Assembly: GCA_902582735.1 (NCBI GenBank)
Contig: CACHTB010000007.1
Coordinates: 1 to 44,243, forward strand
Direction: 5' to 3'
From: an uncultured Pelagibacteraceae bacterium
GTDB taxonomy: Bacteria > Pseudomonadota > Alphaproteobacteria > Pelagibacterales > Pelagibacteraceae
Length of the DNA stretch: 44,243 bases
The position numbers and the translations under genes are program-made. The notes under the pieces were generated by a model. The model saw only the letters and a list, made by a program, of their open reading frames with translations. It did not search any database and was not told the origin of the DNA. Within the stretch, counting starts at the first letter, position 1. The number at the start of each line of letters is the position of its first letter. Shown piece by piece: positions 1 to 8,994 of this stretch.

Positions 1-1500
1 GAACCATCAGGAAGACAATTTGATGATTTAACTTTGCTTGCAAGAACAGTAACAGGTAACTATACAGGAGATTTTGCAAAAGATAATTTAGAGGGCAGAT
101 TTGCAAGAGTACCTTTTAATCCGATGGTCAATGCTGGTGCTATAATGACTGCTGGTCTAATAAATCCAAACGACTCCCATAGTCAAAGATTAAGACATAT
201 TCGTCAACAATTTGGTAGACTGATAGGTTGGACATCAAAAAACAATAATGTTTCTAAATTGCCAAGATTTAATAAAAATATGGCACGCCAAGAAAATTTT
301 AAAGGTTACAATAATATAGCAATGGGCTATTTGTTAATGGCAACTGGTAGCTTGCCTCATACTAAATCAGATCTTCATAAAGATATTCATCCAGATGAAG
401 ACGAATTTGACTTTTATATAGAGCCTGCAGTAACTGAGGCACTAAAATTATACTTTAGTATCTGTTCTCTAGAGATGACAGCAACAGATGTTGCAATGGC
501 TGCGGCTACACTTGCAAATAGTGGTGTTTGTCCGATTTCTCAAGATCGTGTATTAAGTCAAAAAACTGTTAGGAACTGTCTGCCAGTTTTACAAACTAGC
601 GGGATGTATAATGCTAGTGGAGTTTTTTTTCAGGAAGTTGGCTTACCAGCAAAAAGCGGAGTAGGTGGTGGTGTATTATTAGTTGTTCCACAATTAATGG
701 GTATTTGCATATTTTCTCCAAGATTAGACGAACAAGGTAATAGCGTTAGAGGCTTGGAAATGGCAAAAAAACTTACTTCAAAGTATCTTGTTCATACATT
801 TGATGGCACCATGACAGACACAAGTAGAGAAGATCCAAAATTGCCAATAGCAAGATGGTTAGCAAATAGTTGTGGAGAGGCTATTTGGGCAGCAAGTAAT
901 GGAAATATAAGAACTTTAGAAAGTTTAGTTAGCCAACAAAGAGATCTACAACAGGGAGATTATGATATTAGAACTCCACTTCATCTTGCATCTGCTGAAG
1001 GTCAATTAGAAGTAGTAAAATTTTTACTGAACCAAGGTGTAAAACCAATACCTGATAGGTGGGGAGGTTATCCTATATCAGATGCAAGAAATAATAAGCA
1101 TCAAAAAATTGTAGATTTATTTAATGAGTTAAAAATTAATTACACAGAGCCTTTTCATTTAGTTGAAAACCCAAAAGGAAAAACAGATAAAATGGCAAAC
1201 TTTGAAGACGAGTTAATGGTGATTGAACTTCTTTTTGCAGCTGCTGAAAACAATGTAGATAATATTCGCCATTTAGTTGCACAAGGAGTCCCTGTCCATG
1301 CTGGTGATTATGATTTAAGAACAGCATTACATCTTGCTGCAGCAGAGGGAAGTTTAGATGCTGTCGAATATCTCGTGTCACATGGACATCCTCTAAATGT
1401 GAGAGACCGTTGGGGAGCTACACCACTTGACGAAGCCAAAAGAGAAAAAAGAAAAAAAGCGGTTAATTTTTTACAAAATTATAAAGCCAATATTAATTAA
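1..1500 (+). CDS. glsA: Glutaminase with two C-terminal ankyrin blocks, 5' partial
   Basis: Hydrolyses glutamine to glutamate and ammonia. The reading frame is open to base 1 (it begins EPSGRQFDDL), so the TTG at base 34 used by the ORF track is not the start and the N-terminus lies outside the window. The serine-hydrolase-like glutaminase core shows EPSGRQF, NPMVNAGAI and PAKSGVGGG, all hallmarks of the GlsA/GLS family. From about base 880 there are two tandem ankyrin-type blocks, each carrying a GDYD(I/L)RT-LHLA-AEG signature followed by a DRWG motif, as in the ankyrin tail of animal kidney-type glutaminase. Many bacterial glutaminases consist of the core alone, so the tail is an elaboration, probably for oligomer or partner contacts (inference). 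It converges on glnA with a 20-base gap. Confidence 0.93.
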   Translation, partial: EPSGRQFDDLTLLARTVTGNYTGDFAKDNLEGRFARVPFNPMVNAGAIMTAGLINPNDSHSQRLRHIRQQFGRLIGWTSKNNNVSKLPRFNKNMARQENFKGYNNIAMGYLLMATGSLPHTKSDLHKDIHPDEDEFDFYIEPAVTEALKLYFSICSLEMTATDVAMAAATLANSGVCPISQDRVLSQKTVRNCLPVLQTSGMYNASGVFFQEVGLPAKSGVGGGVLLVVPQLMGICIFSPRLDEQGNSVRGLEMAKKLTSKYLVHTFDGTMTDTSREDPKLPIARWLANSCGEAIWAASNGNIRTLESLVSQQRDLQQGDYDIRTPLHLASAEGQLEVVKFLLNQGVKPIPDRWGGYPISDARNNKHQKIVDLFNELKINYTEPFHLVENPKGKTDKMANFEDELMVIELLFAAAENNVDNIRHLVAQGVPVHAGDYDLRTALHLAAAEGSLDAVEYLVSHGHPLNVRDRWGATPLDEAKREKRKKAVNFLQNYKANIN

Positions 1501-1520
1501 TTAATAATACAAACAAAAAA

Positions 1521-2927
1521 CTAACAACTGTAATACATCTGAAACTCAATTGGATGAGGTGTATCTCTAAATGTTTGAACTTCTTCCATTTTTAATTCTA
1601 TGTAAGCATCTATTTGATCATCTGTGAAAACACCACCCTGTTTTAAAAATGCTCTATCACCATCTAAAGCAGTGCAAGCACCTTTTAAAGATGTACAAAC
1701 TGTAGGAATACCTTTTAATTCATCGCCGGACAAAGCATACAAATCTTCATCCATAGGACGACCTGGTTTAATTTTATTTTTAATGCCATCCAAGCCAGCC
1801 ATTAACATTGCCGCAAATGTCAAGTAAGGGTTACCTGATGAATCTGGAAATCTCACCTCAACTCTTTTTCCATTTTTACTATTAGAAAATGGAATTCTGC
1901 AACTTGCTGATCTATTTCTTGAGGAATAAGCTAGTAGCACTGGAGCTTCAAAACCAGGGATTAATCTTTTGTAACTGTTAGTTGAAGCATTTGTAAATGC
2001 ATTAAGTGCTCTAGCATGCTTTATAATTCCACCAATATAATATAAACACATGTCAGAAAGACCTGCATATTTATCACCAGCAAATAAAGGTTTTTTATTT
2101 TTCCATATAGATTGATGAACATGCATTCCAGATCCGTTGTCACCTTTAACTGGTTTTGGCATAAATGTAGCCGTCTTACCAAATGAGTGTGCAACTTGAT
2201 GAACAGCGTACTTATAAATTTGCATACTATCACCTTGATTGACTATTGTATTAAACATGGTTCCAAGTTCATGTTGACTTGGTGCAACTTCATGGTGGTG
2301 CTTTTCAACTTCAACACCCATTTCTTTCATTGCTTTTAAACACTCAGACCTTAAATCTTGTCCGCCATCTACTGGAGGTACTGGAAAGTAACCACCTTTT
2401 ACCCCAGGTCTGTGTCCCATATTTCCATTATCGTATTTCTTCCCCGTGTTATATGGACCTTCTGTACTATCAATAACAAAACCAGTGTCATTCATATCAT
2501 TTTTAAATCTAACATCATCGAAAACAAAAAATTCGGCTTCTGGACCAAAATAAGCAGTGTCCCCAATACCCGAATCCTTCAAATACTTTTCAGCTTTTTT
2601 TGCAGTTGATCTAGGATCTCTTTCGTAATATTTTTTAGTTATTGGATCCATTACATCACAAAAAATTACAAGAGTATTGTGAGAAAAGAATGGATCAACA
2701 AAAGACTTTGACAGATCTGGCTTTAATATCATGTCAGACTCATTAATTGCCTTCCAACCAGCAATTGAAGATCCATCAAAAAAAATTCCATCATTCAACA
2801 TATCCTCATCGACCGTTTTTAAATCTTGAGTGACGTGTTGAAGTTTTCCTCTTGGATCTGTAAATCTTAAATCAACATAATCTATTTCTTTATCTTTAAT
2901 CAGCTTTAATATTTTGCTAGCGCTCAT
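1521..2927 (-). CDS. glnA: Type I glutamine synthetase
   Basis: ATP-dependent ligation of ammonia to glutamate in the cytoplasm, the main ammonium-assimilating step. The 468-aa length is that of GS type I-beta. Visible motifs are the beta-grasp start ([13 protein letters not shown]), DGSSIAGW, the ATP-site [12 protein letters not shown] and the substrate loop NRSASCRIP. Tyr397, in [14 protein letters not shown], aligns with the adenylylated tyrosine of the E. coli enzyme, so control by GlnE-type adenylylation is plausible. The start is supported by AAGGATAACTAAATG. No glnB is adjacent. The 159-base upstream gap contains a small inverted repeat listed separately. Confidence 0.97.
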   Translation of the reverse strand: MSASKILKLIKDKEIDYVDLRFTDPRGKLQHVTQDLKTVDEDMLNDGIFFDGSSIAGWKAINESDMILKPDLSKSFVDPFFSHNTLVIFCDVMDPITKKYYERDPRSTAKKAEKYLKDSGIGDTAYFGPEAEFFVFDDVRFKNDMNDTGFVIDSTEGPYNTGKKYDNGNMGHRPGVKGGYFPVPPVDGGQDLRSECLKAMKEMGVEVEKHHHEVAPSQHELGTMFNTIVNQGDSMQIYKYAVHQVAHSFGKTATFMPKPVKGDNGSGMHVHQSIWKNKKPLFAGDKYAGLSDMCLYYIGGIIKHARALNAFTNASTNSYKRLIPGFEAPVLLAYSSRNRSASCRIPFSNSKNGKRVEVRFPDSSGNPYLTFAAMLMAGLDGIKNKIKPGRPMDEDLYALSGDELKGIPTVCTSLKGACTALDGDRAFLKQGGVFTDDQIDAYIELKMEEVQTFRDTPHPIEFQMYYSC

Positions 2928-3025
2928 TTAGTTATCCTTTAGTGTAATTTTTTATTCTTTTGCTATATTGCGACTGTGATAGCAGAAATATTTACAAAAC
3001 GACGCATTTTAAATAAATATCACTT

Positions 3026-3040
3026 ATGCAAGAACTGCAT
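3026..3040. promoter_or_regulatory. Inverted repeat upstream of glnA (possible operator)
   Basis: ATGCA-AGAAC-TGCAT is a perfect 5+5 palindrome in the divergent glnA/ybaK-like intergenic region, about 100 bases upstream of the glnA start. A second weak stem (GCTAT/ATAGC, 2962-2983) lies closer to glnA. The element could bind a nitrogen regulator, but it does not match the textbook NtrC site and the spacing does not fit a sigma-54 promoter. Short palindromes occur by chance in AT-rich DNA. Confidence 0.2.
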
Positions 3041-3086
3041 ATCCATTTAAATAATCAATAAATGAAATTCAATCTATAATTGAAAT

Positions 3087-3566
3087 ATGGACCTAAAAAA
3101 AAATGAGTTAGTCCAAAGAGTTTTTAGTATTTTAAGTAAATTCGACGAAAATCAGTCATTAATTTTTTTAGATACCTCAGCTGGTACCGCTTTAGAGGCG
3201 GCAACATCTTTAGGTTGTAAGGTTGGCACTATCATTAAAAGTTTAATCTTTAAATCGTCTGACAAATATTATTTGTGTTTAATATCTGGAGATAAGAGAG
3301 CATCCGCAAGTAAAATAAAGATTATATTAGATGTAGATGAGCTTTCAATGGCCTCAGCAAATGATGTAAAACGAGTAACAGGGTTTAGCATTGGAGGTGT
3401 CTCACCAATCGGTCTTAAAAATAAATTAAATGTTTTAATCGATTTATCACTGGAAAGATTTGATGAACTTTTTGCTGCTGCAGGAAATCCTTACTGTGTA
3501 TTTAAAATTAATTATAAAGATCTGATAAAAATTACAAATGGTTTACCAAATAATATAACTGAATGA
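3087..3566 (+). CDS. YbaK/EbsC-family aminoacyl-tRNA deacylase
   Basis: 159 aa, the full length of the YbaK/ProX-like trans-editing family, which hydrolyses mischarged tRNAs such as Cys- or Ala-tRNA(Pro). The core is recognisable: AATSLGCKVGTIIKSLIF, whose lysine aligns with the conserved catalytic-site lysine of the family, then SGDKRASASKIK and a VKRVTGFSIGGVSPIG loop, where GxSPxG is typical. It is a stand-alone domain, not the insertion domain of ProRS. The ATG at 3087 is the only reasonable start. Its stop overlaps the start of the next gene by four bases (ATGA), indicating translational coupling with the EamA permease. The exact tRNA substrate cannot be read from the sequence. Confidence 0.85.
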   Translation: MDLKKNELVQRVFSILSKFDENQSLIFLDTSAGTALEAATSLGCKVGTIIKSLIFKSSDKYYLCLISGDKRASASKIKIILDVDELSMASANDVKRVTGFSIGGVSPIGLKNKLNVLIDLSLERFDELFAAAGNPYCVFKINYKDLIKITNGLPNNITE

Positions 3567-4451
3567 GACAAGCAACTTTAACTGATTATACACTTTTAGT
3601 CTTACTTGCTTTAATTTGGGCATCTGCTTTTTTTAATATTAAGATAGCCACATATTCTTTTGGACCTGTTACCATTGCTTTATTAAGAGTATTTTTTGGA
3701 GCTATTCCTGTTTTAATTTTATGTTTTTACAAAAAAATTAAAGTAGAGGCATTTTCAAAAGATTGGTATTGGTTTGCGATAATTGGTTTTATAAACTTGG
3801 TTATTCCTTTTTATTTAATATCCTATGGTGTGAAATCTGTTCAAAGTAATTTAGCCGCCATTTTAATGTCAACAACTCCTTTGTCTTCAACCATTTTAGG
3901 ACATTATTATACAAAGGATGAAAAATTTAATTTCACAAAAACTATTGGAATTTTAATAGGCTTTGCAGGAATAGTATACTTATTTTCTGATAATTTATTA
4001 ATAAATGAAAGCAATTTTATTTCTGCAATATTAATTTTGGTTGGTTCTACTTGTTATGTAATAGGTGGTGTTCTTACTTTAAAAATAAAAGAAAAAAAAA
4101 ATGAAAATGTAACTGGATCTATACTTATTTGGGCAGTAATTATTTTAATCCCCTTATCTTTTTTTGATTGAACAACCTTGGACTTATAGTCCATCTGCTC
4201 AATCTACTATCTCGGTAGTATATCTTGGCTTAGTATCCACAGGTATAGCTTGGTTATTAAGATTTAAAATTTTGGTAAATAACGGTTTAATTTTTCAGTC
4301 TCAAGTATCATATTTAATACCTATATTTGGAACCATACTTAGTTATATATTTTTAAGAGAATTAATTACCTTTAAGGTACTTATTTCTCTTGTAGCCGTT
4401 ACTATTGGAATTTATTTTGTAAGACGGGCAGGTGACAAAAAAGTTATTTGA
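3563..4451 (+). pseudogene. EamA-family (DMT) permease broken by a one-base frameshift
   Basis: Two ORFs (3563-4171 and 4164-4451) together make one EamA permease of about 295 aa with ten membrane segments. The first ORF carries the N-terminal EamA repeat (LVLLALIWASAFFNIKIA) and part of the second. The second ORF supplies the end (STISVVYLGLVSTGIAWLLRF, then VSYLIPIFGTILSYIFLREL). The break is at a run of seven T (4159-4165). Removing one T joins the frames as PLSFLIEQPWTYSPSAQS with no gap. This is either a homopolymer sequencing error, a real slippage mutation, or a gene rescued by transcriptional slippage. EamA proteins export or import small metabolites; the substrate is unknown. The 3' end overlaps the convergent methyltransferase gene by 8 bases. 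Confidence 0.85.
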
Positions 4452-5358
4452 GAGTTGAGATTTCTTTTATATGTTTTGGATAAGTTTCACAACAACCTCC
4501 AATAATTTTTGCCCCCTTTTCAACCATTTTTTTTGTAAAAGTATAAAACTCTCTTGTGCTTAGATTTCTTGAACCAAGAGCAATATTAGGATTAGTTCCT
4601 ATTTCATTGTGTTTTGCTGAATTAAAAGTTTGAACTGGAGTTGGCTCTTCAATACCCCACAAATTTACTTTAAATCCGTAAGGTAGTTTAAGATCCGAAA
4701 AAAAATCAGACGCTCTCTCAATTATTTCTGGCGATACACAAGCAAAAACTAAACCTATCCAACTGTTACATTTAAACTTTTCAATGACATTTTGAACACT
4801 TTCTCCTGAGGGTAATTTGCAATCTTTTTTTAAATGTACTCCAACTACTACTTTTTTTCCAAGTTTTTCAATAATATTTGAGGCAATTTCTATTTCTCTT
4901 CCACTACTGACAACATCTAAATAAAAAAAATCAACATAGGGACTTATGATTTTAGCCTGCTCCTCAAAATCAGACTTAATTTCAGATGTGCTTCTTTCAT
5001 CTTCAACATAGGTATCGCTTTGGGATGGCAAGGAACCAGCTATCAATATCTTTTTTTTAGATATCTCTCTTGCTTTATTCGCTAAAATACCAGCTTGCTC
5101 GTTAGCATATTGGAATTTATCTAAAACTTTATTTTGAATAAATCTTATTTTCCTAGCAGAAAAATTATTTGTTACAATTATATCTGCACCTGCATTTATG
5201 AAAGAGATATGCACATCAATTACTAATTTATGAAATTTTCTTTCAATTAATGCACTTGCTGACCATAGAGTTCCTTTTGATATCAAGCCTTTTCTTAAAA
5301 GTTCTTGACCCATTCCGCCGTCAAAAATTCTAACTTTTTCAAAATATTTTAAATCCAT
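4444..5358 (-). CDS. Homocysteine S-methyltransferase family protein
   Basis: Transfers a methyl group from a donor such as S-methylmethionine or a methylated sulfonium/betaine to homocysteine, giving methionine. The TIM-barrel Pfam S-methyl_trans fold is supported by IFDGGMGQELLRKG at the N-terminus and by the zinc-binding cysteines: one in FACVSPE and the terminal pair in IIGGCCETYPKHI. I start at the ATG at 5358 (304 aa), preceded by GGAAAA and 4 bases from the stop of the upstream EamA gene. The 16 extra residues in the track overlap that gene and do not resemble the family. SAR11 depends on reduced sulfur, so methyl-donor-coupled methionine synthesis fits. The methyl donor is not readable here. 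Confidence 0.88.
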   Translation of the reverse strand: MDLKYFEKVRIFDGGMGQELLRKGLISKGTLWSASALIERKFHKLVIDVHISFINAGADIIVTNNFSARKIRFIQNKVLDKFQYANEQAGILANKAREISKKKILIAGSLPSQSDTYVEDERSTSEIKSDFEEQAKIISPYVDFFYLDVVSSGREIEIASNIIEKLGKKVVVGVHLKKDCKLPSGESVQNVIEKFKCNSWIGLVFACVSPEIIERASDFFSDLKLPYGFKVNLWGIEEPTPVQTFNSAKHNEIGTNPNIALGSRNLSTREFYTFTKKMVEKGAKIIGGCCETYPKHIKEISTLK

Positions 5359-5362
5359 AAAA

Positions 5363-6217
5363 TTATTTTCCTGGTCTTGTAGCAATATACACACCAATTG
5401 AAGCAATTAAAAAACCAATTATATCAATAAAGTATAAATTTTCGTTTAAAAATAACCAAGCCATCAAAGCAGATACAGATGGTATTAAAAAGAAAAATGA
5501 GGTGGTTTTACTTGCTGAATTTTCTCTTATCAATAACATTAGAATAGTAAAAGCTCCAAATGAGACTAACAAAACTTGATGACTCATCGCAGCTATGAAA
5601 GTAAAAGAAAAATTTATTTGAAATTTTGTAAAAAATATTATGATTAAGATATGGAATAAACAACCCCCAAGAGCTTGGTAGGTATTACTTGTTTCTAACG
5701 GTAAATTATTTGATATTTTTTTTTGCCAAATTGTTGCAGAGGTAATTGATATAAGAGAAATTATAGTTGCTATCACACCATCAAAAGGAATATTTTTTCC
5801 AACGTCAAAACCTAAAACTAGTACAGCACCTAAAAATCCAAGTAATATCCCAATCCACTGATGATAGGATACATTCTCTTTGAGTATTGGACCTGCTAAT
5901 ATATTTGTTAGAATAGGTTGTAATGTTACAATTAATGCAGCTATACCAGTAGGCATTCCCACCGAAACTGAATAAAAAACTCCCCCAAGATAAATTCCAT
6001 GAAACAAAACTCCACTTACTAGAGATTGAATTAAATTTAATTTAGAAATTACTAGACTAAAGTTTTTATATATTGAAAAAATTAAAAAACCTAAAGATAC
6101 AAAAAAAAATCTAAAAGCCAATGCTGAAAAAGGTTCGCTATGATCAACTATTGGTTTGGTAGTGATAAAAGCAGATGACCATAAAACAATAAATATCAAA
6201 GGAAAAATCTTTGTCAT
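5363..6217 (-). CDS. EamA-family (DMT) permease
   Basis: 284 aa with ten predicted membrane helices and two EamA repeats. The first starts IVLWSSAFITTKPIVDHSEP, the typical WSSAF motif of the family. The second includes ATIISLISITSATIWQKKI, and the protein ends LFLNENLYFIDIIGFLIASIGVYIATR. It is four bases upstream of the homocysteine methyltransferase gene on the same strand, so the two are probably co-transcribed. A role in moving a methylated sulfur compound or amino acid is a guess from context only. Confidence 0.9.
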   Translation of the reverse strand: MTKIFPLIFIVLWSSAFITTKPIVDHSEPFSALAFRFFFVSLGFLIFSIYKNFSLVISKLNLIQSLVSGVLFHGIYLGGVFYSVSVGMPTGIAALIVTLQPILTNILAGPILKENVSYHQWIGILLGFLGAVLVLGFDVGKNIPFDGVIATIISLISITSATIWQKKISNNLPLETSNTYQALGGCLFHILIIIFFTKFQINFSFTFIAAMSHQVLLVSFGAFTILMLLIRENSASKTTSFFFLIPSVSALMAWLFLNENLYFIDIIGFLIASIGVYIATRPGK

Positions 6218-6276
6218 TTATAAAAAACTTATCTTAAAAAAAGATTTAGAACAATTGAAGAGGATGTTTTACTTTT

Positions 6277-7719
6277 TTAGGTTTTAAGACCTAAGTGAGT
6301 GTATTTTATATTTAAGTAATCTTTAATAGCCATAGAACCACCCTCACGTCCATATCCAGTTTGTTTAATACCTCCAAATGGCGCCTCTGCTATTGCAACC
6401 GTTGGCGTGTTCACAGCTACACATCCAGTCTCCATTAATTCAGAGGCTTTATGTGCTTTTTCCATTGAGTTCGTATAAATATAACTACACAACCCTAAAT
6501 CATTATCATTTGCTCTTTCAACAACTTCATCAAAAGACTTGAAAGATAGCATAGGAACTAAAGGTCCAAATGGTTCTGTTTTCATTATAGTAAAATTATC
6601 ATCAACATCGTCAAATACAGTTGGCTCGTAAAAATACCCTTTGTTGAAGCCTGATGGTCGTTTTCCACCTATCAAAACTTTAGCACCTTCTTTTTTTGTT
6701 GTTTCTACAAGCTCTTCGATTTCACCTAATCTTTTTAAAGTTGTAATAGGACCCAATTGAACATCTTGGTCCATACCATTTCCTATTTTTAATTTTTTTG
6801 TTTTTTCAATAAATTTGTTAACAAATTCATCTTTCTTACTTTCTTGAATATAAAATCTATTTGGGGAAATACATACTTGTCCATTATTTCTAAATTTTGC
6901 TGCAATTGCCATGTCAGCAACTTTTTCAATATTACAATCTTCAAATACAATAAAAGGAGAATGACCACTTAATTCCATAGTTACCCTTTGAACTTTATCA
7001 GCTGCTTTCTTAAGTATTAATTTTCCAACTCTAGTTGATCCTGTAATTGAAACTTTTTTTACAATATCGGACTCAAGCAATTGCTCAGAAATTGATGGTG
7101 GATCACCAGACAATAAATTAACAACACCATCAGGAACACCGCATTCTTTGCAGATATCAACTAATTCCATTACAGTGCCTGGTGTTATTACATCAGGCTT
7201 ACATATTACAGAGCATCCCGCAGCTAAAGCAGTAGAAATTTTTCTGGAGGCTAAAATTAAAGGAAAGTTCCAAGGAACTAGTGCCGCAACAACCCCAACA
7301 GGTTGATAGTAGACATGAACTCTTGTATCAGAAAATCTACTTTCAACTGTTTGTCCATAAATTCTTTTAGTTTCTTCAGAGTTCCATTCAAAAATATCAG
7401 CTGCTCCTCCTGCTTCACCAACTCCTTCTGCTAAAGGTTTTCCAACCTCTAAAGTCATCCATTTAGCTAATACATCTTTCTTTTCTCTAATTTTATCAGC
7501 AATATTTCTTAAAACTTTAGATCTTTCCCAAGGAGTAGTATTTTTCCATTTTTTGAAACCAGTCTCAGATGAAAGTAGCGCCCTTTCCACATCTTCACGA
7601 CAAGCTTTAGATGCATGTCCCAAAATTTCCTCTGTTGCAGGATTTATTACTTCGTATGTCTCGTTATTTTGAGACTTTTGCCACTTACCATCAATAAATT
7701 GTCCAAATCTTTCATACAT
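6277..7719 (-). CDS. NAD(P)-dependent aldehyde dehydrogenase
   Basis: 480 aa, the usual length of the ALDH superfamily, which oxidises aldehydes to acids. Catalytic residues are visible: Asn151 in PWNFP, Glu249 in VTMELSGHSP and nucleophile Cys283 in GQVCISPNRFY. The cofactor loop ITGSTRVGK and the C-terminal PFGGIKQTGYGREGG are present. It is closest in feel to succinate-semialdehyde, lactaldehyde or glycolaldehyde-type enzymes. It lies 5 bases downstream of the enolase-superfamily dehydratase on the same strand, so in this locus it probably oxidises an aldehyde made from the sugar acid, for example lactaldehyde (inference). Confidence 0.92.
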   Translation of the reverse strand: MYERFGQFIDGKWQKSQNNETYEVINPATEEILGHASKACREDVERALLSSETGFKKWKNTTPWERSKVLRNIADKIREKKDVLAKWMTLEVGKPLAEGVGEAGGAADIFEWNSEETKRIYGQTVESRFSDTRVHVYYQPVGVVAALVPWNFPLILASRKISTALAAGCSVICKPDVITPGTVMELVDICKECGVPDGVVNLLSGDPPSISEQLLESDIVKKVSITGSTRVGKLILKKAADKVQRVTMELSGHSPFIVFEDCNIEKVADMAIAAKFRNNGQVCISPNRFYIQESKKDEFVNKFIEKTKKLKIGNGMDQDVQLGPITTLKRLGEIEELVETTKKEGAKVLIGGKRPSGFNKGYFYEPTVFDDVDDNFTIMKTEPFGPLVPMLSFKSFDEVVERANDNDLGLCSYIYTNSMEKAHKASELMETGCVAVNTPTVAIAEAPFGGIKQTGYGREGGSMAIKDYLNIKYTHLGLKT

Positions 7720-7724
7720 AATTT

Positions 7725-8900
7725 TTATTCGATTATATTAAAGTCTTTTTTATATTCTTCAGTAAGTGATAAACCCAAACCTGGTGTATTATCGTCTAAA
7801 TTAATATATCCATCTTTTGGAGAAGGATCACCTTTAAATATATAATAAAAAAGTTCATTACCGACTTCAACATCATTTACAGGAAAATATTCTGCTATCG
7901 GACAATTGAAGTTTGACATAGTTAGATGGTAATTATGCATTTGACCAGCATGTGGTATAACTGGAACTTGGTATGCCTCAGCAAGAGCATTTATTTTCTG
8001 AGCAATTGTAAAACCACCCACTCTGTTATTATCATATTGAATATAACTTAATGCATTTAAATCTAACAGTTGCTTGAAACCAAATAAATTAAACTCATGT
8101 TCACCACCAGATATCGGTATGGCATTCATATTGTTTAATTCTTTATATCCATTAATATCATCAGCAATTACTGGCTCCTCTAACCACCTTGGATTATATT
8201 TCACCAACTTTGGTATCATTCTTTTTGAATAATCTAAATTCCAGCCCATGTAACATTCCAACATTAAATCCGTGTTATAACCAATAACTTCTCTTACAGC
8301 CTCAACTAACTCTATGTTTTTTTTCATTCCCTCTGAGCCATCTTTTGGCCCCCAGCCAAATCTCATTTTAAACATTGTAAAACCTTGTTTTTTATAATGC
8401 TCAGCCTCTTGCTGTAAATCTTTGATTGGTTGGGAATAAAGCTTAGATGCATAAACTGGTATTTTTTCTTTGGTTCTTCCACCCAGCAACTTAAAGACCG
8501 GTTTATTTGTTATTTTGCCTAAAATATCCCATAAAGCTATATCAACAGCAGATATAGCAACCATGCCAAGACCTCTTCTTCCCCATGCATGGGTTCTTCT
8601 ATACATTTTTTCCCAAATATACGAAACATCAAATGGATCCTCTCCAACAATTAAAGGTGCAAGATATGTGTCTATTGTTTTTTTTACTAATTGAGGAGCA
8701 AGAGCGGCATTTCCAATTCCTATGGTACCTTCGTCGGTTACTACTTTACAAACTAACCATTCATGAAATCTAAACGATCCCATCGCATCAGATTTTTCAA
8801 ATAATATATCAGAAGCATTAGTACAAAAATTATTTTGCGGGGGGACTGTTTTACCATTCCATTGATAAACCTTTGTTCTTATTTCTTTAATTTTTGTCAT
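7725..8900 (-). CDS. Enolase-superfamily sugar-acid dehydratase, L-rhamnonate-dehydratase-like
   Basis: 391-aa mandelate racemase/muconate lactonizing enzyme family member, expected to remove water from an aldonic or aldaric acid to give a 2-keto-3-deoxy acid. N-terminal capping domain, then barrel motifs [19 protein letters not shown], metal ligands in [14 protein letters not shown] and SGGEHEF, and the base region [12 protein letters not shown]. The layout resembles L-rhamnonate dehydratase (RhmD): the second-strand KxK motif is replaced by FKMRFGWG and the general base would be the C-terminal histidine. Neighbouring SDR and FAH-hydrolase genes fit the route for 6-deoxy-aldonates. The exact sugar acid is not determined. 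Confidence 0.85.
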   Translation of the reverse strand: MTKIKEIRTKVYQWNGKTVPPQNNFCTNASDILFEKSDAMGSFRFHEWLVCKVVTDEGTIGIGNAALAPQLVKKTIDTYLAPLIVGEDPFDVSYIWEKMYRRTHAWGRRGLGMVAISAVDIALWDILGKITNKPVFKLLGGRTKEKIPVYASKLYSQPIKDLQQEAEHYKKQGFTMFKMRFGWGPKDGSEGMKKNIELVEAVREVIGYNTDLMLECYMGWNLDYSKRMIPKLVKYNPRWLEEPVIADDINGYKELNNMNAIPISGGEHEFNLFGFKQLLDLNALSYIQYDNNRVGGFTIAQKINALAEAYQVPVIPHAGQMHNYHLTMSNFNCPIAEYFPVNDVEVGNELFYYIFKGDPSPKDGYINLDDNTPGLGLSLTEEYKKDFNIIE

Positions 8901-8979
8901 TTTTTTTTACTATTTTTGTAATTTTATTCACTTTTTTCGCAATCGTTAATACAGCTCCCAAAACACCGAGAAAAACCAA
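8887..8979 (-). CDS. Possible 30-codon membrane mini-ORF (TTG start)
   Basis: The gap between the pdxA-like gene and the dehydratase holds a frame, continuing in phase past the pdxA-like stop, that reads [25 protein letters not shown] and ends inside the start of the dehydratase gene. It looks like one membrane helix plus a basic tail. There is no ATG and no clear ribosome site. It could be a real micro-protein, a remnant of a read-through or lost tail, or chance. Confidence 0.2.
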   Translation of the reverse strand: MVFLGVLGAVLTIAKKVNKITKIVKKNDKN

Positions 8980-8994
8980 TTTTCTAAACTCATT

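Noticed and set aside
2928-3086. Sigma-54 promoter or glutamine riboswitch before glnA
   Set aside because: A TGG and a TTGC are present but the GG-to-GC spacing is 13 rather than 10, and no glnA-RNA consensus could be recognised.
5359-5406. N-terminal extension MLQLVCILLQDQENNF of the homocysteine methyltransferase
   Set aside because: It overlaps the upstream EamA gene and the internal ATG has an SD and the family's usual N-terminus.
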